Shown: positions 9,038-19,038 of the stretch, one piece after another
Position numbering within the stretch: position 1 is the stretch's first letter
How the letters are laid out: every line of letters starts with the position of its first letter
DNA from: Enterobacter cloacae
GTDB lineage: Bacteria; Pseudomonadota; Gammaproteobacteria; Enterobacterales; Enterobacteriaceae
Direction of reading: 5' to 3'
NCBI GenBank assembly: GCA_014169315.1
Contig: AP022134.1
Coordinates: 124,001 to 188,000 of the forward strand
DNA: 64,000 nt
Notes under the pieces: model-generated
The model's input: only the letters and a program-made list of their open reading frames with translations
Databases searched by the model: none
Told to the model about the DNA's origin: nothing
Translations under genes and position numbers: made by a program

Positions 9038-9053
9038 CTGTTTTTTTGTACAG
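9038..9053. promoter_or_regulatory. LexA box upstream of intI1
   Basis: The core CTGT-N8-ACAG is present (CTGTTTTTTTGTACAG), 13 bp upstream of the intI1 start. This is the known SOS box that lets LexA control the integrase. With intI1 cut by IS26 it controls a dead gene. Confidence 0.85.
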
Positions 9054-9105
9054 TCTATGCCTCGGGCATCCAAGCAGCAAGCGCGTTACGCCGTGGGTCG
9101 ATGTT

Positions 9106-9161
9106 TGATGTTATGGAGCAGCAACGATGTTACGCAGCAGGGCAGTCGCCCTAAAACAAAG
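9106..9161 (+). other. attI1: attI1 recombination site
   Basis: The standard class 1 attachment site, including GTTACGCAGCAGGGCAGTCG and the core CTAAAACAAAG before the crossover. The first cassette joins at G9161/T9162, where the sequence changes to TTAACTCGAGG. Confidence 0.9.
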
Positions 9162-9180
9162 TTAACTCGAGGGAGAAATC

Positions 9181-9654
9181 GTGAAGTTATCACTAATGGC
9201 TGCCAAGTCGAAGAACGGTATTATCGGTAATGGACCAGATATTCCATGGAGCGCCAAAGGCGAGCAACTTCTATTTAAGGCAATTACATATAATCAATGG
9301 CTTTTAGTTGGACGCAAAACTTTTGAGTCAATGGGCGCTCTCCCAAATCGAAAGTATGCAGTTGTAACTCGCTCTAATTTTTCTACGAATGATGAGGGTG
9401 TAATGGTTTTCTCCTCAATTCAGGATGCCTTAATAAATTTAGAGGAAATCACGGATCATGTTATCGTTTCTGGTGGTGGTGAAATATACAAAAGCTTGAT
9501 TTCCAAAGTAGATACTTTGCATATTTCAACAGTCGACATCGAGCGAGATGGAGACATAGTTTTTCCTGAAATCCCAGATACATTCAAGTTGGTATTTGAG
9601 CAAGATTTCGAGTCTAACATTAACTATTGTTATCAAATCTGGCAAAAGAGTTAA
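9181..9654 (+). CDS. dfrA16: Trimethoprim-resistant dihydrofolate reductase
   Basis: A 157-residue class A dihydrofolate reductase that replaces the trimethoprim-sensitive host enzyme in reducing dihydrofolate with NADPH. Family motifs are present: [36 protein letters not shown] and [11 protein letters not shown]. It starts at GTG 9181 after a GAGGGAGAA ribosome site. The sequence fits DfrA16 rather than DfrA1, DfrA5 or DfrA14, and its pairing with aadA2 fits the In60 cassette order. It is the first cassette (9162-9749) and is transcribed from Pc. Confidence 0.92.
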   Translation: MKLSLMAAKSKNGIIGNGPDIPWSAKGEQLLFKAITYNQWLLVGRKTFESMGALPNRKYAVVTRSNFSTNDEGVMVFSSIQDALINLEEITDHVIVSGGGEIYKSLISKVDTLHISTVDIERDGDIVFPEIPDTFKLVFEQDFESNINYCYQIWQKS

Positions 9655-9755
9655 CAAGCGCCTGCAATCTGACCTCCGGTTACTGTCACCTTTTTTTGCG
9701 GTGGAGCTGCAAAAAAGGCGCCATTAACCTCCGGCAGTTGAGGCGGGCGTTAGAC
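9650..9755 (+). repeat. attC: attC site of the dfrA16 cassette
   Basis: About 105 bp of imperfect inverted repeat running from GTTAACAAGC to the core site GTTAGAC at 9749-9755. The recombination point is between G9749 and T9750, which ends cassette 1. Confidence 0.88.
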
Positions 9756-9758
9756 ATC

Positions 9759-10550
9759 ATGAGGGTAGCGGTGACCATCGAAATTTCGAACCAACTATCA
9801 GAGGTGCTAAGCGTCATTGAGCGCCATCTGGAATCAACGTTGCTGGCCGTGCATTTGTACGGCTCCGCAGTGGATGGCGGCCTGAAGCCATACAGCGATA
9901 TTGATTTGTTGGTTACTGTGGCCGTAAAGCTTGATGAAACGACGCGGCGAGCATTGCTCAATGACCTTATGGAGGCTTCGGCTTTCCCTGGCGAGAGCGA
10001 GACGCTCCGCGCTATAGAAGTCACCCTTGTCGTGCATGACGACATCATCCCGTGGCGTTATCCGGCTAAGCGCGAGCTGCAATTTGGAGAATGGCAGCGC
10101 AATGACATTCTTGCGGGTATCTTCGAGCCAGCCATGATCGACATTGATCTAGCTATCCTGCTTACAAAAGCAAGAGAACATAGCGTTGCCTTGGTAGGTC
10201 CGGCAGCGGAGGAATTCTTTGACCCGGTTCCTGAACAGGATCTATTCGAGGCGCTGAGGGAAACCTTGAAGCTATGGAACTCGCAGCCCGACTGGGCCGG
10301 CGATGAGCGAAATGTAGTGCTTACGTTGTCCCGCATTTGGTACAGCGCAATAACCGGCAAAATCGCGCCGAAGGATGTCGCTGCCGACTGGGCAATAAAA
10401 CGCCTACCTGCCCAGTATCAGCCCGTCTTACTTGAAGCTAAGCAAGCTTATCTGGGACAAAAAGAAGATCACTTGGCCTCACGCGCAGATCACTTGGAAG
10501 AATTTATTCGCTTTGTGAAAGGCGAGATCATCAAGTCAGTTGGTAAATGA
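9759..10550 (+). CDS. aadA2: Streptomycin/spectinomycin adenylyltransferase AadA2
   Basis: A 263-residue ANT(3'')-Ia enzyme that adenylylates streptomycin and spectinomycin. The nucleotidyltransferase signature GSAVDGGLKPYSDIDLLV is near residue 35 and the C-terminal helical domain is complete, ending EIIKSVGK. The start is ATG 9759 (MRVAVTIEIS); a longer frame from 9627 runs back across the attC site and is not used. The residues fit AadA2 rather than AadA1. It is the second cassette (9750-10605), driven by Pc. Confidence 0.95.
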   Translation: MRVAVTIEISNQLSEVLSVIERHLESTLLAVHLYGSAVDGGLKPYSDIDLLVTVAVKLDETTRRALLNDLMEASAFPGESETLRAIEVTLVVHDDIIPWRYPAKRELQFGEWQRNDILAGIFEPAMIDIDLAILLTKAREHSVALVGPAAEEFFDPVPEQDLFEALRETLKLWNSQPDWAGDERNVVLTLSRIWYSAITGKIAPKDVAADWAIKRLPAQYQPVLLEAKQAYLGQKEDHLASRADHLEEFIRFVKGEIIKSVGK

Positions 10551-10551
10551 T

Positions 10552-10611
10552 GTCTAACAATTCGTTCAAGCCGACCGCGCTACGCGCGGCGGCTTAACTC
10601 CGGCGTTAGAT
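10552..10611 (+). repeat. attC: attC site of the aadA2 cassette
   Basis: The typical 60-bp aadA-type attC: GTCTAAC, a hairpin around CGCGCTACGCGCG, and the core GTTAGAT. Cassette 2 ends at G10605, and the 3'-conserved segment starts there. Confidence 0.92.
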
Positions 10612-10713
10612 GCACTAAGCACATAATTGCTCACAGCCAAACTATCAGGTCAAGTCTGCTTTTATTATTTTTAAGCGTGCATAATAAGCCCTACACAAAT
10701 TGGGAGATATATC

Positions 10714-11061
10714 ATGAAAGGCTGGCTTTTTCTTGTTATCGCAATAGTTGGCGAAGTAATCGCAACATCCGCATTAAAATCTAGCGAGGGCTTTACTAAG
10801 CTTGCCCCTTCCGCCGTTGTCATAATCGGTTATGGCATCGCATTTTATTTTCTTTCTCTGGTTCTGAAATCCATCCCTGTCGGTGTTGCTTATGCAGTCT
10901 GGTCGGGACTCGGCGTCGTCATAATTACAGCCATTGCCTGGTTGCTTCATGGGCAAAAGCTTGATGCGTGGGGCTTTGTAGGTATGGGGCTCATAATTGC
11001 TGCCTTTTTGCTCGCCCGATCCCCATCGTGGAAGTCGCTGCGGAGGCCGACGCCATGGTGA
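10714..11061 (+). CDS. qacEdelta1: Truncated small multidrug efflux protein QacEdelta1
   Basis: A 115-residue SMR-family inner-membrane protein for quaternary ammonium compounds. The first three transmembrane helices are intact ([20 protein letters not shown] with the essential Glu in helix 1); the end of helix 4 is replaced by [14 protein letters not shown], the standard 3'-conserved-segment fusion. Its last 7 bp overlap the start of sul1. Resistance is expected to be weak. Confidence 0.97.
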   Translation: MKGWLFLVIAIVGEVIATSALKSSEGFTKLAPSAVVIIGYGIAFYFLSLVLKSIPVGVAYAVWSGLGVVIITAIAWLLHGQKLDAWGFVGMGLIIAAFLLARSPSWKSLRRPTPW

Positions 11062-11894
11062 CGGTGTTCGGCATTCTGAATCTCACCGAGGACTCCTTCT
11101 TCGATGAGAGCCGGCGGCTAGACCCCGCCGGCGCTGTCACCGCGGCGATCGAAATGCTGCGAGTCGGATCAGACGTCGTGGATGTCGGACCGGCCGCCAG
11201 CCATCCGGACGCGAGGCCTGTATCGCCGGCCGATGAGATCAGACGTATTGCGCCGCTCTTAGACGCCCTGTCCGATCAGATGCACCGTGTTTCAATCGAC
11301 AGCTTCCAACCGGAAACCCAGCGCTATGCGCTCAAGCGCGGCGTGGGCTACCTGAACGATATCCAAGGATTTCCTGACCCTGCGCTCTATCCCGATATTG
11401 CTGAGGCGGACTGCAGGCTGGTGGTTATGCACTCAGCGCAGCGGGATGGCATCGCCACCCGCACCGGTCACCTTCGACCCGAAGACGCGCTCGACGAGAT
11501 TGTGCGGTTCTTCGAGGCGCGGGTTTCCGCCTTGCGACGGAGCGGGGTCGCTGCCGACCGGCTCATCCTCGATCCGGGGATGGGATTTTTCTTGAGCCCC
11601 GCACCGGAAACATCGCTGCACGTGCTGTCGAACCTTCAAAAGCTGAAGTCGGCGTTGGGGCTTCCGCTATTGGTCTCGGTGTCGCGGAAATCCTTCTTGG
11701 GCGCCACCGTTGGCCTTCCTGTAAAGGATCTGGGTCCAGCGAGCCTTGCGGCGGAACTTCACGCGATCGGCAATGGCGCTGACTACGTCCGCACCCACGC
11801 GCCTGGAGATCTGCGAAGCGCAATCACCTTCTCGGAAACCCTCGCGAAATTTCGCAGTCGCGACGCCAGAGACCGAGGGTTAGATCATGCCTAG
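11055..11894 (+). CDS. sul1: Sulfonamide-resistant dihydropteroate synthase
   Basis: A 279-residue dihydropteroate synthase that condenses the pterin diphosphate with p-aminobenzoate and discriminates against sulfonamides. Motifs include [12 protein letters not shown], the pterin-site [10 protein letters not shown] and the phosphate-loop [10 protein letters not shown]. The ATG at 11055 ([10 protein letters not shown]) is the accepted start; an upstream extension in the same frame is antisense-like and unused. It is the last intact gene of the 3'-conserved segment, which breaks shortly after its stop where ISCR1 begins. Confidence 0.98.
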   Translation: MVTVFGILNLTEDSFFDESRRLDPAGAVTAAIEMLRVGSDVVDVGPAASHPDARPVSPADEIRRIAPLLDALSDQMHRVSIDSFQPETQRYALKRGVGYLNDIQGFPDPALYPDIAEADCRLVVMHSAQRDGIATRTGHLRPEDALDEIVRFFEARVSALRRSGVAADRLILDPGMGFFLSPAPETSLHVLSNLQKLKSALGLPLLVSVSRKSFLGATVGLPVKDLGPASLAAELHAIGNGADYVRTHAPGDLRSAITFSETLAKFRSRDARDRGLDHA

Positions 11895-12298
11895 CATTCA
11901 CCTTCCGGCCGCCCGCTAAATATCTCCTTTTGGGTTGTTAATAAAACATCCAATAAGTTGACTGTGCGTGAAAAAGAAAGTTTTGTGTGATGGCGTTGAA
12001 GATCGCACCGTTAAGCTCTTATGTGGGATGGTGCAGAGCTCGACGACTACCGATAAAACGCAACCGCCGCAAACAGACAAGAAAAAGCCCCAACTGATAA
12101 CAGTTGGGGCTTCAGTATTGTGATTGGTGGAGCAATAGCACCCTGAACCCAAAACCTTCTCGCTCAACCGGTAGTGGCTGATAACAACTCGTGAGGGCTA
12201 TTGCGGGTTAAGCATTTAGCGATGTCTAGGGCCAGACTGGACGTCTGAACGCAAGCCGCTGATACTGTACATAACCACAGTATCAGCGGAGGATACCC
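11895..12298. other. Junction of 3'-conserved segment and ISCR1 left part
   Basis: No gene is supported. The 3'-conserved segment appears to end about 30 bp after sul1 (near CGCCCGCTAAATATC). The rest is the untranslated part of ISCR1 upstream of its transposase. It includes a 12-bp-stem hairpin at 12087-12114 (AAGCCCCAACTG, loop ATAA, and its complement), with a T run on the minus strand. Confidence 0.6.
12087..12114 (-). terminator. Hairpin with T tract on minus strand
   Basis: A perfect 12-bp stem AAGCCCCAACTG/CAGTTGGGGCTT with loop ATAA. Read on the minus strand it is followed by CTTTTTCTT, so it resembles a rho-independent terminator within the left part of ISCR1. Confidence 0.6.
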
Positions 12299-13840
12299 AT
12301 GTCGCTGGCAAGGAACGCCACGGCGAGTCAATCGCCCACTCAAACAAACGGTTACGAACGCCACCAACCCGACCAGACGCTGCTCTACCAGCTGGTTGAG
12401 CAGCACTACCCAGCCTTCAAAGCCTCACTCGAAGCCCAAGGTCAACACCTGCCTCGCTACATCCAACAAGAATTCAACGACCTCCTCCAATGTGGCCGTC
12501 TGGAGTATGGTTTCATGCGGGTTCGCTGCGAGGATTGTCATCACGAGCGTCTGGTCGCCTTCAGCTGTAAACGACGCGGCTTTTGCCCTAGCTGCGGTGC
12601 CCGCCGGATGGCCGAGAGTGCGGCGCTGCTGATAGACGAAGTCTTCCCCAAGGAGCCCATTCGCCAGTGGGTGCTCAGCTTTCCTTTCCAGCTACGCTTT
12701 TTGCTGGCTCGCCATCCCCAGCTGATGGGCCAGGTCTTGAGTATCGTCTATCGTACACTCTCAACTCATCTGATCAAAAAAGCCGGTTACACCAAAGCCT
12801 CTGCACAAACTGGCTCAGTGACTCTTATCCAACGCTTTGGCTCCGCGCTAAATCTCAATGTCCACTACCACATGCTGTTTCTCGATGGTGTCTATGCCGA
12901 AGATGACTATGGCAAGCAACGCTTCCATCGTGTCAAGGCACCCACTTACGATGAGCTGAATACGCTCGCTCACACCCTCAGCCATCGCATCGCTCGCTGC
13001 ATGGAAAAGCGTGGGATTTTGGAGCGTGATGCCGAGAATACGTGGTTGACACTGGAAGAGGGCGAAGACGATACGCTGACTCAATTACATGGTGCTTCGG
13101 TTACGTATCGCATTGCCGTCGGCCCCCAGCAAGGGCGCAAAGTCTTCACCCTGCAAACCTTGCCAGGGCGTGAGGATAAAGCCGACTCAAGCAGTCGAGT
13201 AGCCAACCATGCTGGTTTCTCGCTACACGCCGGTGTGATGGCCGAAGCGCATCAGCGGGATAAGCTTGAGCGCTTGTGTCGCTACATTAGTCGGCCAGCG
13301 GTTTCAGAAAAACGTCTGGCATTAACCGCCAATGGGCAGGTGCGTTACGAGCTCAAAACTCCGTACCGCAATGGCACCACCCATGTGATCTTCGAGCCGC
13401 TGGACTTCATCGCCAAACTCGCTGCGTTGGTACCTAAGCCGCGAGTCAACCTCACACGCTTCCACGGCGTCTTTGCACCGAACAGCAAACACCGAGTTCA
13501 AGTAACACCCGCCAAGCGGGGCAAGAAGCCCGACAAATCGGAAGGTCTCGATACTAACTGGCGTGACAAGAGTCCTGCAGAGCGCCACCGCGCCATGACC
13601 TGGATGCAACGCCTCAAGCGAGTCTTCAATATTGATATTGAAGTCTGCGAACACTGCGGCGGTCACGTCAAAGTGATTGCCAGCATCGAAGATCCGAAGG
13701 TCATTGAGCAGATTCTCAAGCATCTGAAACAGAAAACAGCCAAGGCGAATGCCGCCAAGCAGCGTGAGCTGCCACCAGAACGAGCGCCGCCACTGACTCC
13801 CAGCCTGTTCGATCCATCACAGAGTCGTCTCTTTGACTGA
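12299..13840 (+). CDS. orf513: ISCR1 transposase Orf513
   Basis: A 513-residue IS91-family Y1 rolling-circle transposase. It shows the zinc-finger-like cysteines near residues 78-102 (CEDCHHERLVAFSCKRRG, then CPSCGARR), the HUH motif in the middle (NVHYHMLFLDG) and a second zinc-like CEHCGG near the C-terminus. The start ATG at 12299 gives exactly the known length. It is intact and could act on the oriIS to its right. Confidence 0.97.
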   Translation: MSLARNATASQSPTQTNGYERHQPDQTLLYQLVEQHYPAFKASLEAQGQHLPRYIQQEFNDLLQCGRLEYGFMRVRCEDCHHERLVAFSCKRRGFCPSCGARRMAESAALLIDEVFPKEPIRQWVLSFPFQLRFLLARHPQLMGQVLSIVYRTLSTHLIKKAGYTKASAQTGSVTLIQRFGSALNLNVHYHMLFLDGVYAEDDYGKQRFHRVKAPTYDELNTLAHTLSHRIARCMEKRGILERDAENTWLTLEEGEDDTLTQLHGASVTYRIAVGPQQGRKVFTLQTLPGREDKADSSSRVANHAGFSLHAGVMAEAHQRDKLERLCRYISRPAVSEKRLALTANGQVRYELKTPYRNGTTHVIFEPLDFIAKLAALVPKPRVNLTRFHGVFAPNSKHRVQVTPAKRGKKPDKSEGLDTNWRDKSPAERHRAMTWMQRLKRVFNIDIEVCEHCGGHVKVIASIEDPKVIEQILKHLKQKTAKANAAKQRELPPERAPPLTPSLFDPSQSRLFD

Positions 13841-14054
13841 CGACCCCAAATCCAACACTGCTCAACACTGCCAACTTTTAAACGGGGCGGTGGGGCAGTT
13901 TGTATCTCTCGAGCTATCAGGCTAGAGATTTTACCGCCAAATCGAACCTTATTAGAGCGGTTTAGGCTGGACCGGCAGTTAAAATTGGGGCTTGAGCGGT
14001 AAACGAGTGAGGGAATTTCAGGTAAGATACTTCGGATGAGGAGCAAAAAGGTGG

Positions 14055-14072
14055 TTTATACTTCCTATACCC
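14055..14072 (+). other. oriIS of ISCR1
   Basis: TTTATACTTCCTATACCC resembles the conserved replication-start sequence of ISCR elements (TTGAACTTCCTATACCC type). It lies about 215 bp downstream of orf513, which is its usual place. Kluyvera-derived sequence begins just after it. Confidence 0.75.
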
Positions 14073-14148
14073 GAGGCGCGACAGAAAAATCGCGGCGTTT
14101 TGCTTTTCAGTTCGACCTTTTAATGAATACTGATGTAACACGGATTGA

Positions 14149-15042
<894 letters not shown>

Positions 15043-15505
15043 CTCTCAATAATGGGGCGCTACGGTGCCCCACTTTCTATTTATATATCCGTAAAAGCTT
15101 TTCTTGATATACATCTTCAGCTTTTTGTATGATTATTAATATCATTCTTTTCGATGGCCTTAAGACCTTTTTAAGTCAAAAGTATTACCTCCCCCAAAAA
15201 ACAAATCCGCAAAGTAATGGAAGTAAATTATTTTATTTTGAATAGTCTTCATTGTGATTAGTCACATGACTCATTCTTTTTATTGTAATTATCTGATTTA
15301 CATTCGCAGTTTTCTCATTGTTTCCGCCGGAAGTTATTCTTCCACTGTTTTTCCTCTTTATTTCCGCATGGTTGTTTTTCCACCCTTTGGATGGCTTGTA
15401 AGAATATTGTTTTAATCCGGCCAATAGAGTTATTGGGCCTCCAAAAGAATATTGACATCATTTTATGGCAGTGAAATTATTCGATCATGGATAAGGAGGG
15501 GGACA
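15043..15505. other. Kluyvera-type intergenic region
   Basis: AT-rich sequence between blaCTX-M-9 and orf3. A hairpin at 15053-15072 (TGGGGCGC, loop, GTGCCCCA) followed by CTTTCTATTT may end bla transcription. The only frame, a 63-residue minus-strand one, has no ribosome site or motif. No other gene is seen. Confidence 0.5.
15053..15080 (+). terminator. Probable terminator of blaCTX-M-9
   Basis: An 8-bp stem with one G-T pair (TGGGGCGC/GTGCCCCA) lies 10 bp after the stop codon and is followed by a T-rich run. Confidence 0.6.
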
Positions 15506-16135
15506 ATGAAGTCACTAATTTATGATTACGGAAGAATCAACTGTATGAGTTGCCCTTCTCAATGTGAATTAAAACCAAATGCCTCATTGCGCGTTTCGTT
15601 TTGCCAGGACTATTGTTTTTGTACCTGGCCAGAAGGGAGTGGCTATTTTTCTCTGGGGATTATGGAGGGGCTCCTCAAACAAAATTATAATAATCTATAT
15701 TTAGGCTGTATTTTTGTCGATTTTTCTATCAGCCATTTGCGCTTTTTTACTAACGAACGTTGGATAGATTATTTAATTGAAACGAAATTAAAAATTGTTA
15801 TCGTTTGTGATAAATACCTTAAACCATTGGCTAATTACTGGTTTAAGCATTCTAAAGATATTTTTCTTGTTATCTATCAGCAAGATCGGCTGACGCTGGC
15901 CTGTGAAAAGTTAAAAAAGAGATTTATCTATCAGCGCGACGCCTTCTTTGGCGGAGAGTCACTCTCTGAACTGGAGTTTGCTGTCTTAAGCGCATTGATT
16001 TCCGGAGACGGTTGTCTGCAACTGGCTGATGAACTCAATGTCGATATTCGTACTATCTATGCTGCAAAGCGCCGTGCGGAAAAGAAAATGGGGGCCGATA
16101 TCAATACCCTTTTCCGATTCTCACATTCGTTATAA
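15506..16135 (+). CDS. LuxR-type regulator-like protein (orf3 of the CTX-M-9 flank)
   Basis: A 209-residue protein from ATG 15506, preceded by a strong AAGGAGGGGG ribosome site. The C-terminal 60 residues form a LuxR/GerE-type helix-turn-helix (LADELNVDIRTIYAAKRRAEKKMG). The N-terminal part is Cys-rich (MSCPSQCELK, FCQDYCFC) and has no assigned domain. It is the orf3-like gene known beside blaCTX-M-9 in In60 and comes from the Kluyvera chromosome. Its AT-rich composition differs from the neighbouring integron. Target genes are unknown. Confidence 0.82.
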   Translation: MKSLIYDYGRINCMSCPSQCELKPNASLRVSFCQDYCFCTWPEGSGYFSLGIMEGLLKQNYNNLYLGCIFVDFSISHLRFFTNERWIDYLIETKLKIVIVCDKYLKPLANYWFKHSKDIFLVIYQQDRLTLACEKLKKRFIYQRDAFFGGESLSELEFAVLSALISGDGCLQLADELNVDIRTIYAAKRRAEKKMGADINTLFRFSHSL

Positions 16136-16229
16136 GCGATTTTAAACTGATTGATGGCCCTTTTCATTGTTATCACTTTGCCGTGAGAAGGGCCTACAGT
16201 TAAATATTAATGCATAAAGCGGTTGAATA

Positions 16230-16675
16230 CGCATGTTGCCGGATTTTAGCGTTTGCAGCCCCGTGCAAGAGAATACGTTCAATGCGAACTATGCAGTTTA
16301 TTACTACGGCTCTGTAAACGGTAACGGTCAGGATTTTACCCGCTACGTACGATAAGGCAATTATTACCACCAGGGCGACAGGGGGAGCTTCAGGTGGGCT
16401 GAAAAACGGGAGTCTGTATTTGATTAGCGAAAACGATAAATTTAACGATCTGACCGTTAATACTTCAGGCTGGTTAGCCGACGGTATTAACCCTGGTCGG
16501 GAACGTGCCGGCAGAGATAATAACGTGACGGTAAACCATCAGACCAATATCAAAGCAGCAGGAATAGGGGGCGTGCGAACGCTCCGGTAAATAATGCTAA
16601 TGAGGTCGCTACCATCACTCTCAATGGCCCCACCACCATTGAAACCACTTCGCCGGTTTCTATAAAGGTTGACTG
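16230..16675 (+). pseudogene. Degenerate autotransporter/adhesin passenger fragments
   Basis: Short stretches read like a beta-helical autotransporter passenger: YYYGSVNGNGQDFTRYVR, then GGLKNGSLYLISENDKFNDL and VNHQTNIKAAGIGG, then NANEVATITLNGPTTIETT. They lie in different frames broken by stops and indels, with no start. It is probably residual Kluyvera chromosome moved with blaCTX-M-9. Confidence 0.55.
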
Positions 16676-17029
16676 TGCTGCCGTATCGAGAACGCTATGA
16701 CTATTTACGCTGAAGAGTTGCGCATCATGATGGATGCTATTATGGATATCATTTTCGACCACGGCACGCACAGGCAGGCACGCACCTTTATGGCTGTTTT
16801 CACTCTCGACGCGGAACACCCTTACCCTGACGGCGTTCTTCCGCACCTGGTCAGGATCTTCACCACTGACCACGCCCGTCAGTTTCTGAAGCGTATCTGC
16901 CGGACTGCTGTACTCAGCCTGGCTGAGATAGCGGCCGTTCGGGGTTAACCAGAAATCCTGGCTGTCACTGACACGGTAGGTTTCGCCGTGGCTGGCGATG
17001 CCTGAGACGTTACAGAAGCGGTCATAATC
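16676..17029 (-). pseudogene. Unrecognised coding fragment, minus strand
   Basis: A continuous minus-strand frame enters at the element boundary (about 17028) and reads DYDRFCNVSGIASHGETYRV, then FWLTPNGRYLSQAEYSS, then QVRKNAVRVRVFRVESENSH, with no start codon or ribosome site. It looks like an internal piece of a larger protein. I do not recognise the family. It is cut on the right by the IS3000-like element and degrades leftward. Confidence 0.4.
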
Positions 17030-18275
17030 GGGGTTCTAGGGATTTTCCGTCCAAAAACGACAAAGTGCTCTGGAGGCCGCGCCGTCCGTGGCCTCCAGAG
17101 GGGTATTACTTTTCGCTGACGGGTAAATATCCCTCGATTGAGCGCATAAGCTCCTCCAGATCTGGCAATTTTTCGCTCAATTCGAAGTGGTAAGTCCCCT
17201 TGAGGTTAATGTTGTGCCAGGCCACAGGGGATGCCTGTTTGACGATATCTATTCTCTTGGTATCTCCTTGGTATTCGAAGCTGGTCAACAGCTGGCTGAG
17301 TATCCTGGAGTTGAAGTAAACGATGGCATTGGTGACCAGGCGAGCGCACTCATTCCATAGCTGGATTTCTTCGTCTGAACTGCCCCGGAACTGATCCCCA
17401 TTGACGCTGCTCACGGCCCGACGCAGTTGGTGATAGGCCTCTCCCCGGTTCAGCGCGCGCTGAACATAGTTTCTTAAACTGGCATCATCGATGTAGCACA
17501 GTAGATAATTCGCTTTCACCAGGCGATTGTATTCCGTCAGGGCTTCCAGCAGCGGGTGATTGCGCTTGTACTCCGAGAGCTTTCTCACCAAGGTGGCTTG
17601 CGTTGTTTTCCGCTGCTTAAGTGATACTGCAATCCGTTGGATGGTATCCCAGTGCTGCGCAATACGATGGGTATTGATTGGCTTTTTTAAGCACAGCTGA
17701 ATTCGGTGTTCTTTGTCTTCCTTGACATCAAACATGTCATTGATCACTTTGCCAACCTGGGCATAGCGTGGGGCAAACTGGTATCCGAACAGATCCAGTA
17801 ACGCGAAGTTCACATGGTTCACCCCATGGGTATCGGTTGAGAGCACATCCGGAATGATGTCTGACGTATTGCTCATCAACAAATCAAAGATGTAGTGCGA
17901 TTCATGTTCGTTGGCGCCGATCACTCTGGCGTTGATCGCAGCGTGATTGGCGATCAAGGTCATGGCAGAAACACCTTTTTGAGTGCCAAAGTACTTCGAC
18001 GAATAACGGGTTTTGAAGGTCTCGCGCCGGGCTTCGAACTTTTGACCATCGGCACTGGCGTGGATCACATCTTCCTGGATGTTGTAGTACCGGAAGATGG
18101 GTAGCTTGGCTGTCGCGTTATTGATGTTGTCGTTAGCAGCATTCAATGTTTCCAGGCGAAGATAGTTCGCCTGGATAGTGCTGAGCTGATCATAGGTACG
18201 ATCAGAGATCTGTGCCATGCCGTAAATGCCTTGATTGGTTGCATTGCCGACCAGAATTGCCAACAGGTCATATTC
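17030..18275 (-). mobile_element. IS3000-like Tn3-family element, truncated by IS1
   Basis: The left end shows a 38-bp Tn3-type terminal sequence starting GGGGTTCTAGGGATTTTCCG at 17030, followed by the 3' end of a Tn3-family transposase gene. The other half has been lost at IS1 (18276). IS3000 is the element known downstream of orf3 in In60, which supports the name; the exact isoform cannot be fixed by eye. Confidence 0.75.
17106..18275 (-). pseudogene. tnpA: Tn3-family transposase TnpA, C-terminal portion
   Basis: About 385 codons of a roughly 1000-residue Tn3-family DDE transposase. The C-terminal catalytic part includes the VLSTDTHGVNHVNFALLDLF region with a catalytic Asp, and the late Glu region (LWNECARLVTNAIVYFNSRI). 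The N-terminal DNA-binding half is missing beyond IS1. It cannot be active. The apparent start at 18263 is just the first in-frame codon after the break. Confidence 0.88.
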
Positions 18276-18330
18276 GGTGATGCTGCCAACTTACTGATTT
18301 AGTGTATGATGGTGTTTTTGAGGTGCTCCA

Positions 18331-18606
18331 GTGGCTTCTGTTTCTATCAGCTGTCCCTCCTGTTCAGCTACTGACGGGGTGGTGCGTAACGGCAAAAGCA
18401 CTGCCGGACATCAGCGCTATCTCTGCTCTCACTGCCGTAAAACATGGCAACTGCAGTTCACTTACACCGCTTCTCAACCCGGTACGCACCAGAAAATCAT
18501 TGATATGGCCATGAATGGCGTTGGATGCCGGGCAACCGCCCGCATTATGGGCGTTGGCCTCAACACGATTTTCCGCCATTTAAAAAACTCAGGCCGCAGT
18601 CGGTAA
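18331..18606 (+). CDS. insA: IS1 InsA repressor/DNA-binding protein
   Basis: A 91-residue protein with an N-terminal zinc-ribbon (CPSCSATDG, then CSHCRKTW) and a helix-turn-helix ([19 protein letters not shown]). It binds IS1 ends and represses. Programmed -1 frameshifting in its A-rich 3' part fuses it to InsB to make the transposase. Confidence 0.96.
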   Translation: MASVSISCPSCSATDGVVRNGKSTAGHQRYLCSHCRKTWQLQFTYTASQPGTHQKIIDMAMNGVGCRATARIMGVGLNTIFRHLKNSGRSR

Positions 18607-19028
18607 CCTCGCGCATACAGCCGGGCAGTGACGTCATCGTCTGCGCGGAAATGGACGAACAGTGGGGATACGTCGGGGCTAAATCGCGCCAGCGCTGGCT
18701 GTTTTACGCGTATGACAGGCTCCGGAAGACGGTTGTTGCGCACGTATTCGGTGAACGCACTATGGCGACGCTGGGGCGTCTTATGAGCCTGCTGTCACCC
18801 TTTGACGTGGTGATATGGATGACGGATGGCTGGCCGCTGTATGAATCCCGCCTGAAGGGAAAGCTGCACGTAATCAGCAAGCGATATACGCAGCGAATTG
18901 AGCGGCATAACCTGAATCTGAGGCAGCACCTGGCACGGCTGGGACGGAAGTCGCTGTCGTTCTCAAAATCGGTGGAGCTGCATGACAAAGTCATCGGGCA
19001 TTATCTGAACATAAAACACTATCAATAA
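18525..19028 (+). CDS. insB: IS1 InsB (transposase catalytic part)
   Basis: A 167-residue frame that overlaps insA by 82 bp and supplies the DDE-type catalytic domain of InsAB' ([43 protein letters not shown]). It is expressed by frameshifting. Both frames are intact, so the element should be active. Confidence 0.95.
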   Translation: MPGNRPHYGRWPQHDFPPFKKLRPQSVTSRIQPGSDVIVCAEMDEQWGYVGAKSRQRWLFYAYDRLRKTVVAHVFGERTMATLGRLMSLLSPFDVVIWMTDGWPLYESRLKGKLHVISKRYTQRIERHNLNLRQHLARLGRKSLSFSKSVELHDKVIGHYLNIKHYQ

Positions 19029-19038
19029 GTTGGAGTCA

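Larger units (their letters stand above)
11923..14072 (+). mobile_element. ISCR1 (IS91-like common region)
   Basis: The element contains the 513-codon transposase gene and ends at an oriIS-like sequence (TTTATACTTCCTATACCC) at 14055-14072. It moves by rolling-circle replication and is the vehicle that placed blaCTX-M-9 next to the 3'-conserved segment. The left boundary is estimated from the end of recognisable integron sequence and could be off by tens of bases. Confidence 0.85.
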
